A stretch of DNA of 28,853 nucleotides from JBAXAM01 sp964565935 (GCA_964565935.1 CAZMGW010000015.1:1-28853), one strand, 5' to 3'. Counted from the stretch's first letter, positions 16,010 through 23,647 are shown. The notes: generated by a model from the letters alone, not told the origin. Numbers and translations: made by a program.

Positions 16010-17338
16010 GTGGACGCAAAAAATAATATATCAGCTGGGATATTTACAGAATCTTTTAAAATTGAGCCATCGGCCCAGGGAAAACTTAATAACCTTACTT
16101 TTGCAGTAAAAGATTCCATTGATATTTGTGGGTACAAATCTGGTTGTGGAAGTCCACTGTGGCTTGAAAGCCATTCGAAAGCTGTGGTAAATGCCGTTTG
16201 TGTAGATCAGTTGTTATATTCTGGTGCAGCTTGTTGCGGCAAGACAGTTATGGGTGAATTAGGTTGCGGTTTAACTGGCATAAATCGTTTTTTTAAGCTG
16301 GTTCCAAATCCCAAGTTTTCAACCCATATACCAGGAGGATCATCAAGTGGGTCTGCTGCTGCGGTGGCTGCGGGCATAGTGGATTTTTCTTTGGGTACTG
16401 ATGCGGGTGGTTCGATCAGAGTGCCAGCAAGTTACTGTGGTGTTTTTGGTATGCGCCCATCATGTGAAATTATGTCTTTAGCGGGAGTTTCCTGCTTATC
16501 GCCTAGTTTTGAAACTGTGGGAATCTTTGCTAATGATATAGATGTAATTGATAAGGTTTTATCTGTATTAGTACCAATAAATTTTACTAAGGGAAGCAAA
16601 AAAGAAGATGATGTTGGCACTATTTACGTTTTAAAAGATTGTTTTGATTTGCTAGAAGATGACTTGAAGAATGGGTTTTATGGTTATATTGAAATATTAA
16701 AAAATAATTATATTGGTGATGTAGTTGAAATTACTAGTAATATGATTGATGCAGAGGTTTATGATTCAGAACAAGGATGGGCAAATACTTTTAAGACCAT
16801 ATTTTGTTATGAGGCATGGAATTCTTTGAGTCCATGGGTTGAAAGTGCTCGTTTAGAGTTTGGGAAGAATACTTATGTTGATTTTTCTGCGCTTAGGAAC
16901 CATGTTGCCAGGTCTAAACTTGATGTGGCAATAAAACAACGAGAAATTCAATTTCATAAAATCAATTCTTTTTTGTATCCAAATAATTTGTTTTGTATTC
17001 CTACAACTCCTAGCATTGCACCCAGAAGGAATGGCGATGTAAAAACTGAGTATCCCAATTTTACTAGGCTTCATTCAATATCTAACGTTGGGAGATTACC
17101 GCAGATTTCTGTTCCATTGTTTGGAGATAAAACTCCAATAGGTTTATCTTTTATAGGAGCACATAGATCTGATTTTAACTTATTGGCTACGGTCAAAAAA
17201 CTTAAAGAAACGGGATTTGCAAATTCCGGTCCAAATCGATCAGTGATTCCGCTTCAAACCGATCAACGATTCCGGTCCAAACCGATCAGTGATTCCGCTT
17301 CAAACCGATCAACGATTCCGGTCCAAACCGATCAGTGA
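16010..17338 (+). CDS. Amidase-signature hydrolase (AMI1-like), 3' end displaced by an IS21 insertion
   Basis: An amidase-signature serine hydrolase with the full Ser-cisSer-Lys triad. Numbering from a proposed GTG start at 16010, Lys34 is in LTFAVKD, the cis-Ser is in GGSSSGSAAA (109-118) and the nucleophile Ser135 is in DAGGSIRVPA. The pattern with SYCGVFGMRPS, YEAWNSLSPWVES and PIGLSFIGAH is closest, from memory, to AMI1/TOC64-type amidases, which cleave small amides such as indole-3-acetamide. The substrate here is unknown. The gene is interrupted at 17217 by an IS element. Its last codons now read into IS repeats, giving an unrelated tail (RSVIPLQTDQ and similar) ending at 17338. Joining across the 5-bp duplication restores GLLDFV and a stop at 20091-20093, a 407-residue protein. 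The insertion may leave activity intact because only five residues are lost. Confidence 0.85.
   Translation: MDAKNNISAGIFTESFKIEPSAQGKLNNLTFAVKDSIDICGYKSGCGSPLWLESHSKAVVNAVCVDQLLYSGAACCGKTVMGELGCGLTGINRFFKLVPNPKFSTHIPGGSSSGSAAAVAAGIVDFSLGTDAGGSIRVPASYCGVFGMRPSCEIMSLAGVSCLSPSFETVGIFANDIDVIDKVLSVLVPINFTKGSKKEDDVGTIYVLKDCFDLLEDDLKNGFYGYIEILKNNYIGDVVEITSNMIDAEVYDSEQGWANTFKTIFCYEAWNSLSPWVESARLEFGKNTYVDFSALRNHVARSKLDVAIKQREIQFHKINSFLYPNNLFCIPTTPSIAPRRNGDVKTEYPNFTRLHSISNVGRLPQISVPLFGDKTPIGLSFIGAHRSDFNLLATVKKLKETGFANSGPNRSVIPLQTDQRFRSKPISDSASNRSTIPVQTDQ
17213..17217. repeat. Target-site duplication GGATT, left copy
   Basis: GGATT lies immediately left of the IS end at 17218 and is repeated at 20073-20077 immediately right of it. 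Confidence 0.85.
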
Positions 17339-17360
17339 TTCCGCTTCAAATCGATCAAAA
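17223..17360 (+). repeat. Left subterminal repeat array of the IS21 element
   Basis: Three 46-base units (17223-17268, 17269-17314, 17315-17360), each made of two related 23-base halves: ATTCCGGTCCAAACCGATCA plus three bases, and ATTCCGCTTCAAACCGATCA plus three. This gives six half-units, probably transposase-binding sites. The array also encodes the foreign tail now attached to the amidase. Confidence 0.85.
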
Positions 17361-17457
17361 ATTTCAATCCAAAAACGACCTCAAGTCAGACTTAAAATCT
17401 GATTATTTTTCCAAAATAAGCTGTACTTTCAAATTTAACTAAAATTTGGAGGTACAC

Positions 17458-18996
17458 ATGAGGGGTCATATAACAATGAGAAAAATTCGAGAAATATTAC
17501 GGTTAAAATTTGCTTTTAAAAATAGCAACCAAAGGATCGCAAATAGTTTAGCAATCAGTAGTAGCACTGTGTATGAATGTTTGTGCAGAGCTGGTTTAGC
17601 TGGGTTTAGTTGGCCATTGCCTAATGATTTAGATGATGAAGCGCTAGAGCAAAAACTTTATCCGCCGCCAAGAAGGAGATCAGAAGAAGAACGGGGTGAA
17701 TTGAACTGGGTTAAAATCCACGAGGAAATGAAGCGTAAGCACGTGACGCTAATGTTGCTCTGGAATGAGTATAGGGAACAAAATCCAGATGGATTGGGCT
17801 ACAGCTATTTTTGCGAACTTTATTTGCAGTGGAAAAAGCAACTAGATACCTGGATGCATCAAGATCATAAGGCTGGCGAAAAAATGTTTATCGACTATGC
17901 AGGAGATACTGTCCCGATAAGCGATGGGCAAGGAGGTATACATCAGGCACAGATCTTTGTCGCAGTGCTTGGTGCCTCTGGGTATGTCTTTGCAGAAGCG
18001 ACAATGACCCAAACTTTACCAGATTGGATAGGATCTCATTGCCGAGCTCTGGAATATTTTTGCGGTGTTCCCGAACTAGCGATCCCCGACAATCTTCGCA
18101 ATTGTACCACCCTCGCCAATCGCTATGAACCAGATATTAACCCGACTTATCATGATCTAGCAAGCTACTATGGTTTTGCAATTATGCCTGCACGCGTAAA
18201 AAAGCCAAAGGATAAAAGTTTGGCCGAGAAAAGCGTGCAAATTGTACAGTACCAAATTTTAGCAAAATTACGCAATCAACCTTTTTTTAGCTTGGAGGAG
18301 TTAAATGAAGCAATAGCGGTTTTGTTGGAAAAAATTAATTCACAACCATTTCAAAAATTGCCCGGCTCACGACTAAGCCAATTTGAGAAATTAGACAAGC
18401 CAGCCTTAAAACCACTTCCAGGTACCCCTTATAAATTTGCTGAGTGGTCAAAAGCTAGGCCGGGACCAGACTACCACATTGTGGTGGATAAGCACTATTA
18501 CAGCGTTCCTTATACGTTTATAAAGAAAAGTTTGGATGTGCGATTCACCGATCAAACAGTAGAGGTTTTTTATCGATCAAAAAGAATAGCTTCGCATCCG
18601 CGCGAATACACTCATTGGAAATATACTACATTGACAGAGCACATGCCTAGGGCACATCAAAAATACGCTGAATGGACTCCGGAGAGAATCATAAATTGGG
18701 CGAAGAAGATAGGAGCAGCAACGTCACAATTAGTTGAAAAAGTTATCACCACTAAAGAGCACCCACAATTAGCGTTTCGTGCCTGTCTTGGCATTTTGCG
18801 TTTCGGTAAAAGCTATAGTGAACCTCGTTTAGAAGCAGCATGTAGCCGAGCTCTAAAAATAGGGGCCTACAGCTACAAAAGCGTAGAGTCGATTCTAAAA
18901 AACAATTTAGATCAGGTGCCAGTAAGCAGATCTGAGATGCTAACAGCAACCAAGGAGCCACATGAGAATGTTAGAGGAGGTGATTATTTTGAATAA
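17458..18996 (+). CDS. istA: IS21-family transposase IstA
   Basis: A 512-residue DDE transposase. The ATG at 17458 is chosen because GGAGG ends six bases upstream; an in-frame TTG at 17446 would start inside that site. An N-terminal helix-turn-helix (about 15-45, NQRIANSLAISSSTVYECLC) binds the repeat ends. The rve catalytic core holds FIDYAGDTVPI (first Asp), IPDNLRN (second Asp) and the region PARVKKPKDKSLAEKSVQ (Glu). The C-terminal part carries the IS21-type domain (YHIVVDKHYYSVPYTFI). It works with IstB for insertion into target DNA. Length and order match the family. Confidence 0.93.
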   Translation: MRGHITMRKIREILRLKFAFKNSNQRIANSLAISSSTVYECLCRAGLAGFSWPLPNDLDDEALEQKLYPPPRRRSEEERGELNWVKIHEEMKRKHVTLMLLWNEYREQNPDGLGYSYFCELYLQWKKQLDTWMHQDHKAGEKMFIDYAGDTVPISDGQGGIHQAQIFVAVLGASGYVFAEATMTQTLPDWIGSHCRALEYFCGVPELAIPDNLRNCTTLANRYEPDINPTYHDLASYYGFAIMPARVKKPKDKSLAEKSVQIVQYQILAKLRNQPFFSLEELNEAIAVLLEKINSQPFQKLPGSRLSQFEKLDKPALKPLPGTPYKFAEWSKARPGPDYHIVVDKHYYSVPYTFIKKSLDVRFTDQTVEVFYRSKRIASHPREYTHWKYTTLTEHMPRAHQKYAEWTPERIINWAKKIGAATSQLVEKVITTKEHPQLAFRACLGILRFGKSYSEPRLEAACSRALKIGAYSYKSVESILKNNLDQVPVSRSEMLTATKEPHENVRGGDYFE

Positions 18997-19076
18997 GGGG
19001 ACAGCCGTCCCCTTAAACCCCTGAAGTATTTGGAGACGTAGCTTGTAGTTAATGAGGGGCGGCATTTAACCGCCCC
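18997..19076 (+). other. Two stable hairpins between istA and istB
   Basis: GGGGAC/GTCCCC (18997-19012) starts right after the istA stop. GGGGCGG/CCGCCCC (19056-19076) follows. Neither has a T-run, so they may limit read-through or protect messages rather than terminate transcription. IstB has its own Shine-Dalgarno (AGGAGA) before 19145. Confidence 0.6.
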
Positions 19077-19144
19077 AAGGTACGTCACTGCCATCGGCGC
19101 TTCCGCCTGTACAGTGATTTAATAATAACAGAATAGGAGAATAA

Positions 19145-19894
19145 ATGTTAATACATCCAACAATTGAAAGTTTAAAAAAATTGCGTTTATTGGGAATGGC
19201 TAAAGCATTAGAAAACCAGCTCGATCAACCGCAAGTAGAGAGCATGGGATTTGAAGAACGTTTAGGATTAATAGTTGACTGTGAAATTTGTGATCGTGAA
19301 ACTAGAAAACTACAAACAAGGCTTCGCAACGCAGCTTTAAAACAAGAAGCATCGATAGAAGATATTGACTATCGAGCATCACGCGGTATTGATAAAAAGC
19401 TTATACTTACACTAGCTAATTGCCAATGGACAAAAACGTACCGCAATGTTTTAATTGTGGGAGCAACTGGTACTGGCAAAACTTTTTTGGCTTGTGCCTT
19501 GGCGCACAAGGCTTGCTTAGAAGGAAACTCCGTCTACTACTGTCGTTTGCCCAGACTTCTGCCGGAATTAGCTTTGGCGCGGGGCGATGGTAGCTATGAT
19601 AAAAAAATGAAACAATTTGCAAAGGTTGCGGTCATTATTTTGGACGATTGGGGAATCGCGCCACTTACTGACGAGCAACGCCGCGATCTTTTGGAGTTAC
19701 TAGATGATCGCCATGAAAAATGTTCTACCATTGTTACCAGTCAGCTACCGATTAAACTTTGGCATGAAGCTATAGGAGATAAAACTTTAGCTGATGCTAT
19801 TTTAGACAGATTGGTACATAATGCTTATCGCATAGAGTTAAAAGGCGAATCTATGCGCAAATCTCGCGCTGAAAAGTTAAATCTGGAGGATTAG
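19145..19894 (+). CDS. istB: IS21-family helper ATPase IstB
   Basis: A 249-residue AAA+ ATPase related to DnaC. The N-terminal IstB helical region (1-90, RLLGMAKALENQLDQP) is followed by Walker A VGATGTGKTFLACALAH (about 107-115), Walker B VIILDDWG (about 163) and an arginine-containing C-terminal end (ILDRLVHNAYRIELKGESMR). IstB forms a clamp on target DNA and recruits the IstA complex. The length is typical. It is preceded by an AGGAGA ribosome site and an unusually long 148-base gap from istA. Confidence 0.94.
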   Translation: MLIHPTIESLKKLRLLGMAKALENQLDQPQVESMGFEERLGLIVDCEICDRETRKLQTRLRNAALKQEASIEDIDYRASRGIDKKLILTLANCQWTKTYRNVLIVGATGTGKTFLACALAHKACLEGNSVYYCRLPRLLPELALARGDGSYDKKMKQFAKVAVIILDDWGIAPLTDEQRRDLLELLDDRHEKCSTIVTSQLPIKLWHEAIGDKTLADAILDRLVHNAYRIELKGESMRKSRAEKLNLED

Positions 19895-19925
19895 TAGTGC
19901 TGTATTATTGATGTCGTTTTGCTTT

Positions 19926-20066
19926 GATTTTTTTGATCGGTTTGAACCGGAATCGTTGATCGGTTTGAAGCGGAATCACCGATCGATTTGGACCGGAATC
20001 ACTGATCGGTTTGAAGCGGAATCGCCGATCGATTTGGACCGGAATAACCGATCGATTTCACCGGAA
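19926..20066 (-). repeat. Right subterminal repeat array of the IS21 element
   Basis: Six units of about 23 bases in inverse orientation to the left array, for example TTGATCGGTTTGAAGCGGAA and CCGATCGATTTGGACCGGAA. Alternation of the GGTCC and GCTTC types is conserved with the left end. The outermost unit is shortened to CCGATCGATTTCACCGGAAT beside the IS tip. Confidence 0.85.
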
Positions 20067-20072
20067 TGCGCA

Positions 20073-20077
20073 GGATT
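20073..20077. repeat. Target-site duplication GGATT, right copy
   Basis: Matches 17213-17217. The bases after it (20078-20093) complete the original amidase reading frame and stop. The stop of the minus-strand VUT gene (20076-20078) also overlaps it and was preserved by the duplication. Confidence 0.85.
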
Positions 20078-21380
20078 ACTTGATTTTGTTTAACTTGAAG
20101 GCAAAAGGGGTATAATTAATATCATAGTCGTAAACATCCACTCCCTCCTTCTTTTTTAAATAGTTGGTGATGATATAAATTACAGGAATCAGTGCAGCAT
20201 TCCACAGTTGTTTATAGCCGTAGGCAAACAGCATGTTGGGCAGTAATTTATAAAAATCCAAAGTATCAGAAAAACCAATAGTTACGCCCACTATCTGCGT
20301 AATTGCTTCTCCTATCATAGTTGATCCCAAAAGTCGGGCCCATAAATATTGTCCCGCAAAAATTATTTTTGATTTTGATATAAAAAAATCATTGACTAGA
20401 TTGCCGGCTAACATCGATACAATAAGAGCCAATAATTGACGTGGTATAGTAGAATAAACAGTAGTAAACGCCGCAGTGTTTTTGTATATATCGCCGGAGC
20501 CAACCGGCAAGTGGATTGCTATTTGTGTGTAGAGCACATAAAACAAAATCATAGAAATAACGAGCCACACCATTTGTCTGCTGTAACTATAACCGTAAAC
20601 TTCCGTTGTAATGTCTTGTATTGAAAAAGTAAGTGGAAAAAAAATAACGCCTGCACCTAAATGCACGATAAATTCAGTGCCGGGGATATGAAATGGGAAC
20701 ATTCTTCTTACAATGCTAATGCCTGCTAGTGCTAGTCCGACATACATCATACATAAAACATGGTAAAACTGTAGGCGATTTTGAGGGGCACCCTTCAAAT
20801 CCATGTCTTTCTTTATATCTTTAGGTGAATTGTATATGCGCAATAAATCTTCACTAGCGGAGAAACCTATGGTAAGGGCATTTAGAGATCCAAGTTCATA
20901 TAATAAACTATGATCTTTTGCCAGCTCATCGGCTGGGATAACGATGCTTCTGGGTGCATTAACAGATTGTATGGTGAATATGGTTTTATTTCTTTCCGAA
21001 TCAAAATATTGTGATTTTATTTTTAGTAGAGGTTGTTGTTTTATTATTGGGCATGAGTAATCATGAGATTTTATGTGATGAGGAAGTTTATCAAGTGGGA
21101 CTTTATTGTTTTCGAAGCATGAAATAAAAGCAATTCGACATGCATCAACGGGGTGAATATCTTTTATGAGAAACTTGTTAGATGCTAGGTACCGTAAGGA
21201 AATCTTTATCTCGATTCTTTTGATAATTACTTGGATAGAGGCAATAACTTGTTTGTGTTTTTTTGGCTTTTGATAATGCAGAAATCGCAGTCTATATTGA
21301 TGAGAGGTAACAAAAATAGCCTCTTTATATTTTGTCCAAAAGAGATGAATAATCGAAACTGTTTTGTAAAAAATTTTCAC
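20076..21380 (-). CDS. VUT family (YhhQ-like, queuosine-precursor-type) transporter with an unknown N-terminal half
   Basis: A 434-residue frame. The C-terminal half (about 205-425) has six or so membrane helices and VUT/YhhQ hallmarks: HIPGTEFIVHLGAGVIFFPL, FSIQDITTEVYGY, GNLVNDFFISK and QIVGVTIGFSD. Characterised members take up preQ0/preQ1 or queuine for tRNA modification. Residues 1-200 are soluble-looking, basic at the start (LHYQKPKKHKQ) and not recognised. They contain a short-patterned domain (DIHPVDACRIAFISCFENN, IPADELAKDHSLLYELGSL). Typical VUT proteins are about 220 residues, so this is a fusion or a mis-extended frame. The annotated start is a GTG, and internal Met193 or Met211 could start a standard-sized transporter. 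The gene lies 30 bases after the repressor gene in the same direction and may be co-transcribed with it. Confidence 0.75.
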   Translation of the reverse strand: MKIFYKTVSIIHLFWTKYKEAIFVTSHQYRLRFLHYQKPKKHKQVIASIQVIIKRIEIKISLRYLASNKFLIKDIHPVDACRIAFISCFENNKVPLDKLPHHIKSHDYSCPIIKQQPLLKIKSQYFDSERNKTIFTIQSVNAPRSIVIPADELAKDHSLLYELGSLNALTIGFSASEDLLRIYNSPKDIKKDMDLKGAPQNRLQFYHVLCMMYVGLALAGISIVRRMFPFHIPGTEFIVHLGAGVIFFPLTFSIQDITTEVYGYSYSRQMVWLVISMILFYVLYTQIAIHLPVGSGDIYKNTAAFTTVYSTIPRQLLALIVSMLAGNLVNDFFISKSKIIFAGQYLWARLLGSTMIGEAITQIVGVTIGFSDTLDFYKLLPNMLFAYGYKQLWNAALIPVIYIITNYLKKKEGVDVYDYDINYTPFAFKLNKIK

Positions 21381-21410
21381 AAAATTTGAAACATCTTTCC
21401 GTGTATAATG

Positions 21411-22055
21411 TTAAGAAACCTCAAAATCGTTTCTTGCTTGAGTAACAACCCCAATAATCCTATCATTTTTACCAATTTTAATAGACGAGAGTGACTGATT
21501 TATGGGTTTTAGAATTTTAATATTATTTTCACTTAGGTATTGTCGGCATATTACCTTCCGCTCTTTGCCTAAATAACAAACAACAAAATCCCTGTTTTTT
21601 GGATTAAGTATCGGATTGACTATTAGTGTTGTTCCTGCCGCAAATCGTGGCCACATGCTCTCGTCGTCAATTTTTAAACTGAAACAATTTTTGTTAAAAC
21701 TTTCAGTTTCTATCCATTGTCTGTATTTGTTTTGTTGTTCGATGTTAATAGGTGGTGCCCAATTTTTTATGTCTTCCATAGAAAGCAATGGGATAAATGT
21801 TGTTGCTTCTATTGCTTCTGTATTAAGGGTTTTAGGGATTGGTTTTAACCCTATAAGTTGATCTACTGAAACATTGAAGTATTTTGCTATGGTTGTAAGG
21901 GTAGAGGCGCGAGGGTCATTGGTGGATCCATTTAGCAATCTGCTTATAGTGGATTGAGGGATATTGGTGCGTCTGCACAATTCCGCTTCTGATATGCGGT
22001 GTAGTCCAATCAATGTTAGTAAGCTTTGTTTGATTGCGATGCTAATTACATTCAT
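21411..22055 (-). CDS. Phage CI/LexA-like repressor (XRE HTH plus S24 domain)
   Basis: A 214-residue regulator from the ATG at 22055. The frame extends to an ATG at 22088, but the shorter start has GGAAA suitably placed and matches the family. An XRE helix-turn-helix occupies about 10-70 (EAELCRRTNIPQSTISRLLN). The S24 peptidase fold covers about 85-214, with the nucleophile Ser133 in DESMWP. The partner Lys expected about 37-38 residues later is missing: the aligned site reads VICRQYL, with Arg171 in its place. Autocleavage may therefore be lost or slow. Position and type point to the master repressor that keeps the element quiescent, acting on the operator-like repeats just upstream. Confidence 0.88.
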   Translation of the reverse strand: MNVISIAIKQSLLTLIGLHRISEAELCRRTNIPQSTISRLLNGSTNDPRASTLTTIAKYFNVSVDQLIGLKPIPKTLNTEAIEATTFIPLLSMEDIKNWAPPINIEQQNKYRQWIETESFNKNCFSLKIDDESMWPRFAAGTTLIVNPILNPKNRDFVVCYLGKERKVICRQYLSENNIKILKPINQSLSSIKIGKNDRIIGVVTQARNDFEVS

Positions 22056-22100
22056 TACATAATTTCCAAACAATATTGATATTTGCAAAAACGGATGATA

Positions 22101-22140
22101 TTATCCATATATGGGTAAATTTATTCATATGTGAAATATA
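22101..22140. promoter_or_regulatory. Tandem 20-bp direct repeats upstream of the repressor (candidate operators)
   Basis: TTATCCATATATGGGTAAAT (22101-22120) is followed directly by TTATTCATATGTGAAATATA (22121-22140), sharing TTATnCATATnTG. They lie 46-85 bases before the chosen repressor start. Two-turn phasing and position suit autoregulatory operators of a CI-type protein. Confidence 0.5.
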
Positions 22141-23041
22141 ACATAAGAAATCAAAAAATAAAAGAGTTATGAGTTGATTTACATGGCGACGATATGCGCA
22201 CCATTATTCAAGTGACTTTTGTTTTGTGTTAGTTGTAAAAGGTTATCAAGTTATGGCTTTGCTGAGAGTCACAAAAGCTGGGGGTATATGGCGATATCTA
22301 AGTCTGTTGTTGTATAAGTTTGAATGGATCGATTGAGAGTATACGGGCGATTTTATAAAGATTGTAAAGTAAAAACAACTTAGGTTATTCGGAAATAAAT
22401 ATGTTTTATAGATTGTGATTAAAATTTCTAGTGTAGATATAAGAAGGCCCCGGTTTTTGCAAACCCAGATATGTGACACGCATAATCTGTAAAAACAAAT
22501 AAATTGCTAACAAGTTATGAAGGAGGCAAAGGTACTACAGGAGGTTTCATCAAGCAGGCAACCAGTTTTTGGTATACATGGTAAAGATCTGAGATAGAAA
22601 GTGCAGAAATTATATACTAAAAACAAGCTAAGAATGTTCTGTTTTTATACTAGTATATTTAAATTAGCCATATTTAATTTTTTATTTATATATAAATATA
22701 CTGTCCTTAGGTTTGCCCACTTGTTTTTCCCTTGTTGTGCAATCATCCCCGAAACTTTATTTCAACAATGTTGTTATGTAAAAAGCGGGAGTTATTGTGC
22801 GATATCAAAAAGATTTTAAGCTTCTGTGTGAACAATAAGTATCCACACTAACAAGTTTATCGAACAATACCAGATGACATTTCGAAAAGCGCAGATGATT
22901 TTATAAAAAACAAAATTATTCATAAAATCTTTTGTATGGTTAGCACCAAAGATTGGAGTGGATTAAACAAAAATTAATACAAAAACTGAAATTGCTAGTA
23001 ATCACCTTTTTCGATATCTAATTTCATCGATTTTTGTTGTG

Positions 23042-23059
23042 AGTAAAGAATTCTTTACT
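23042..23059. promoter_or_regulatory. Palindrome GTAAAG-N4-CTTTAC, copy 2
   Basis: AGTAAAGAATTCTTTACT is a perfect 18-bp palindrome. It shares the 16-bp core with copy 1 after the integrase and lies 271 bases upstream of the alpA-like start. Confidence 0.6.
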
Positions 23060-23230
23060 AATTGCATATTATTTTTTTTAAAGAGAGGCGAGTATTTTTA
23101 TAAATTATTTTGTAGGTTGAGGAACGTGCGCCGGTCCAGCTTCTTGTAAAAATGAGAATTATTGATGAATGTTGACGACAATCTTTGCGGGTTTTGTTGA
23201 TAAGGGCATACCTAAAATATTTTATTGCGA

Positions 23231-23246
23231 GTAAAGCACTCTTTAC
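23231..23246. promoter_or_regulatory. Palindrome GTAAAG-N4-CTTTAC, copy 3
   Basis: GTAAAGCACTCTTTAC keeps both six-base arms with a different four-base centre. It lies 84 bases upstream of the alpA-like ATG and 172 bases downstream of copy 2. Confidence 0.6.
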
Positions 23247-23329
23247 CAAGCCTGTATTAAAATTTTCTCCAAGAACAAAATATTTTTGTAGATCATTTTC
23301 GAAAAGTAAAAAGTGTTGGAGGGTTTATC

Positions 23330-23551
23330 ATGCAATATCAAAAAAATTTTCAGTTTCTTCGCGAACCGCAGGTGTCTGCGTTAACGGGCTTGTCGAAGAG
23401 TACTCGATGGCGTCTTGAAAGGAATGGGGAGTTTCCAAAAAAACGACAATTATCCGCAAAATCTGTTGGTTGGTTGGCATCAGAGATTGAGGAGTGGATA
23501 CAGACAAGAGCCGTTATACAGACAGGAGACATAAACGAGTGCCTTTCTTAG
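23330..23551 (+). CDS. AlpA-like excisionase/transcriptional regulator
   Basis: A 73-residue winged-helix protein of the AlpA/MerR-like type: LREPQVSALTGLSKSTRWRL, then GEFPKKRQLSAKSVGWLASE and EIEEWIQTR. AlpA-family proteins activate the integrase gene or act as recombination directionality factors in prophages and ICEs. GGAGGG lies seven bases before the ATG. As the first gene rightward of the regulatory gap, it is the likely early switch gene opposed by the S24 repressor. Confidence 0.9.
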   Translation: MQYQKNFQFLREPQVSALTGLSKSTRWRLERNGEFPKKRQLSAKSVGWLASEIEEWIQTRAVIQTGDINECLS

Positions 23552-23647
23552 AAGATAATTGTTTGGCGTATTTTGTCGATTCCCGCATCCAAACTATTTT
23601 ATTGTAAATGCAATATATTTTTATGATTTATTACTAAAGAGCAAAAA

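Larger units (their letters stand above)
17218..20072. mobile_element. Complete IS21-family insertion sequence (2855 bp)
   Basis: The ends are imperfect inverted repeats: left TGCAAATTCCGG (17218-17229), right complement TGCGCATTCCGG (20061-20072). A 5-bp target duplication GGATT lies on both sides. Arrays of 23-bp subterminal repeats sit at each end, and the element encodes the two IS21 proteins, the IstA transposase and the IstB helper ATPase, in that order on the plus strand. Both frames are open and all catalytic motifs are present, so it looks recent and may be active. Confidence 0.92.
22141..23329. other. 1.2-kb AT-rich regulatory gap; no gene I can support
   Basis: Short frames here lack start signals and family resemblance. 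The gap holds a hairpin AAAAACA/TGTTTTT (22619-22625, 22640-22646), a 12-bp palindrome TATACTAGTATA (22646-22657), a partial DnaA-box-like GTATCCACA (22839-22847), and two copies of the GTAAAG-N4-CTTTAC palindrome listed separately. Divergent promoters for the repressor and the alpA-like operon must lie here. An origin of transfer or replication is possible but not shown. Confidence 0.5.

Noticed and set aside
19908..20093. Plus-strand frame of 61 codons at the right IS end
   Set aside because: It is translated IS subterminal repeat that runs into the displaced amidase tail (LLDFV); not a gene.
22246..22479. Minus-strand frame of 77 codons in the regulatory gap
   Set aside because: No ribosome site and no family pattern; it ends among repeats of the control region.
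22601..22819. Plus-strand frame of 72 codons in the regulatory gap
   Set aside because: GTG start without a ribosome site, composition of AT-rich non-coding DNA, and no recognisable motif.
22839..22847. DnaA-box-like GTATCCACA as evidence for an origin
   Set aside because: A single 8-of-9 match in AT-rich DNA is expected by chance, and no cluster of boxes was seen.
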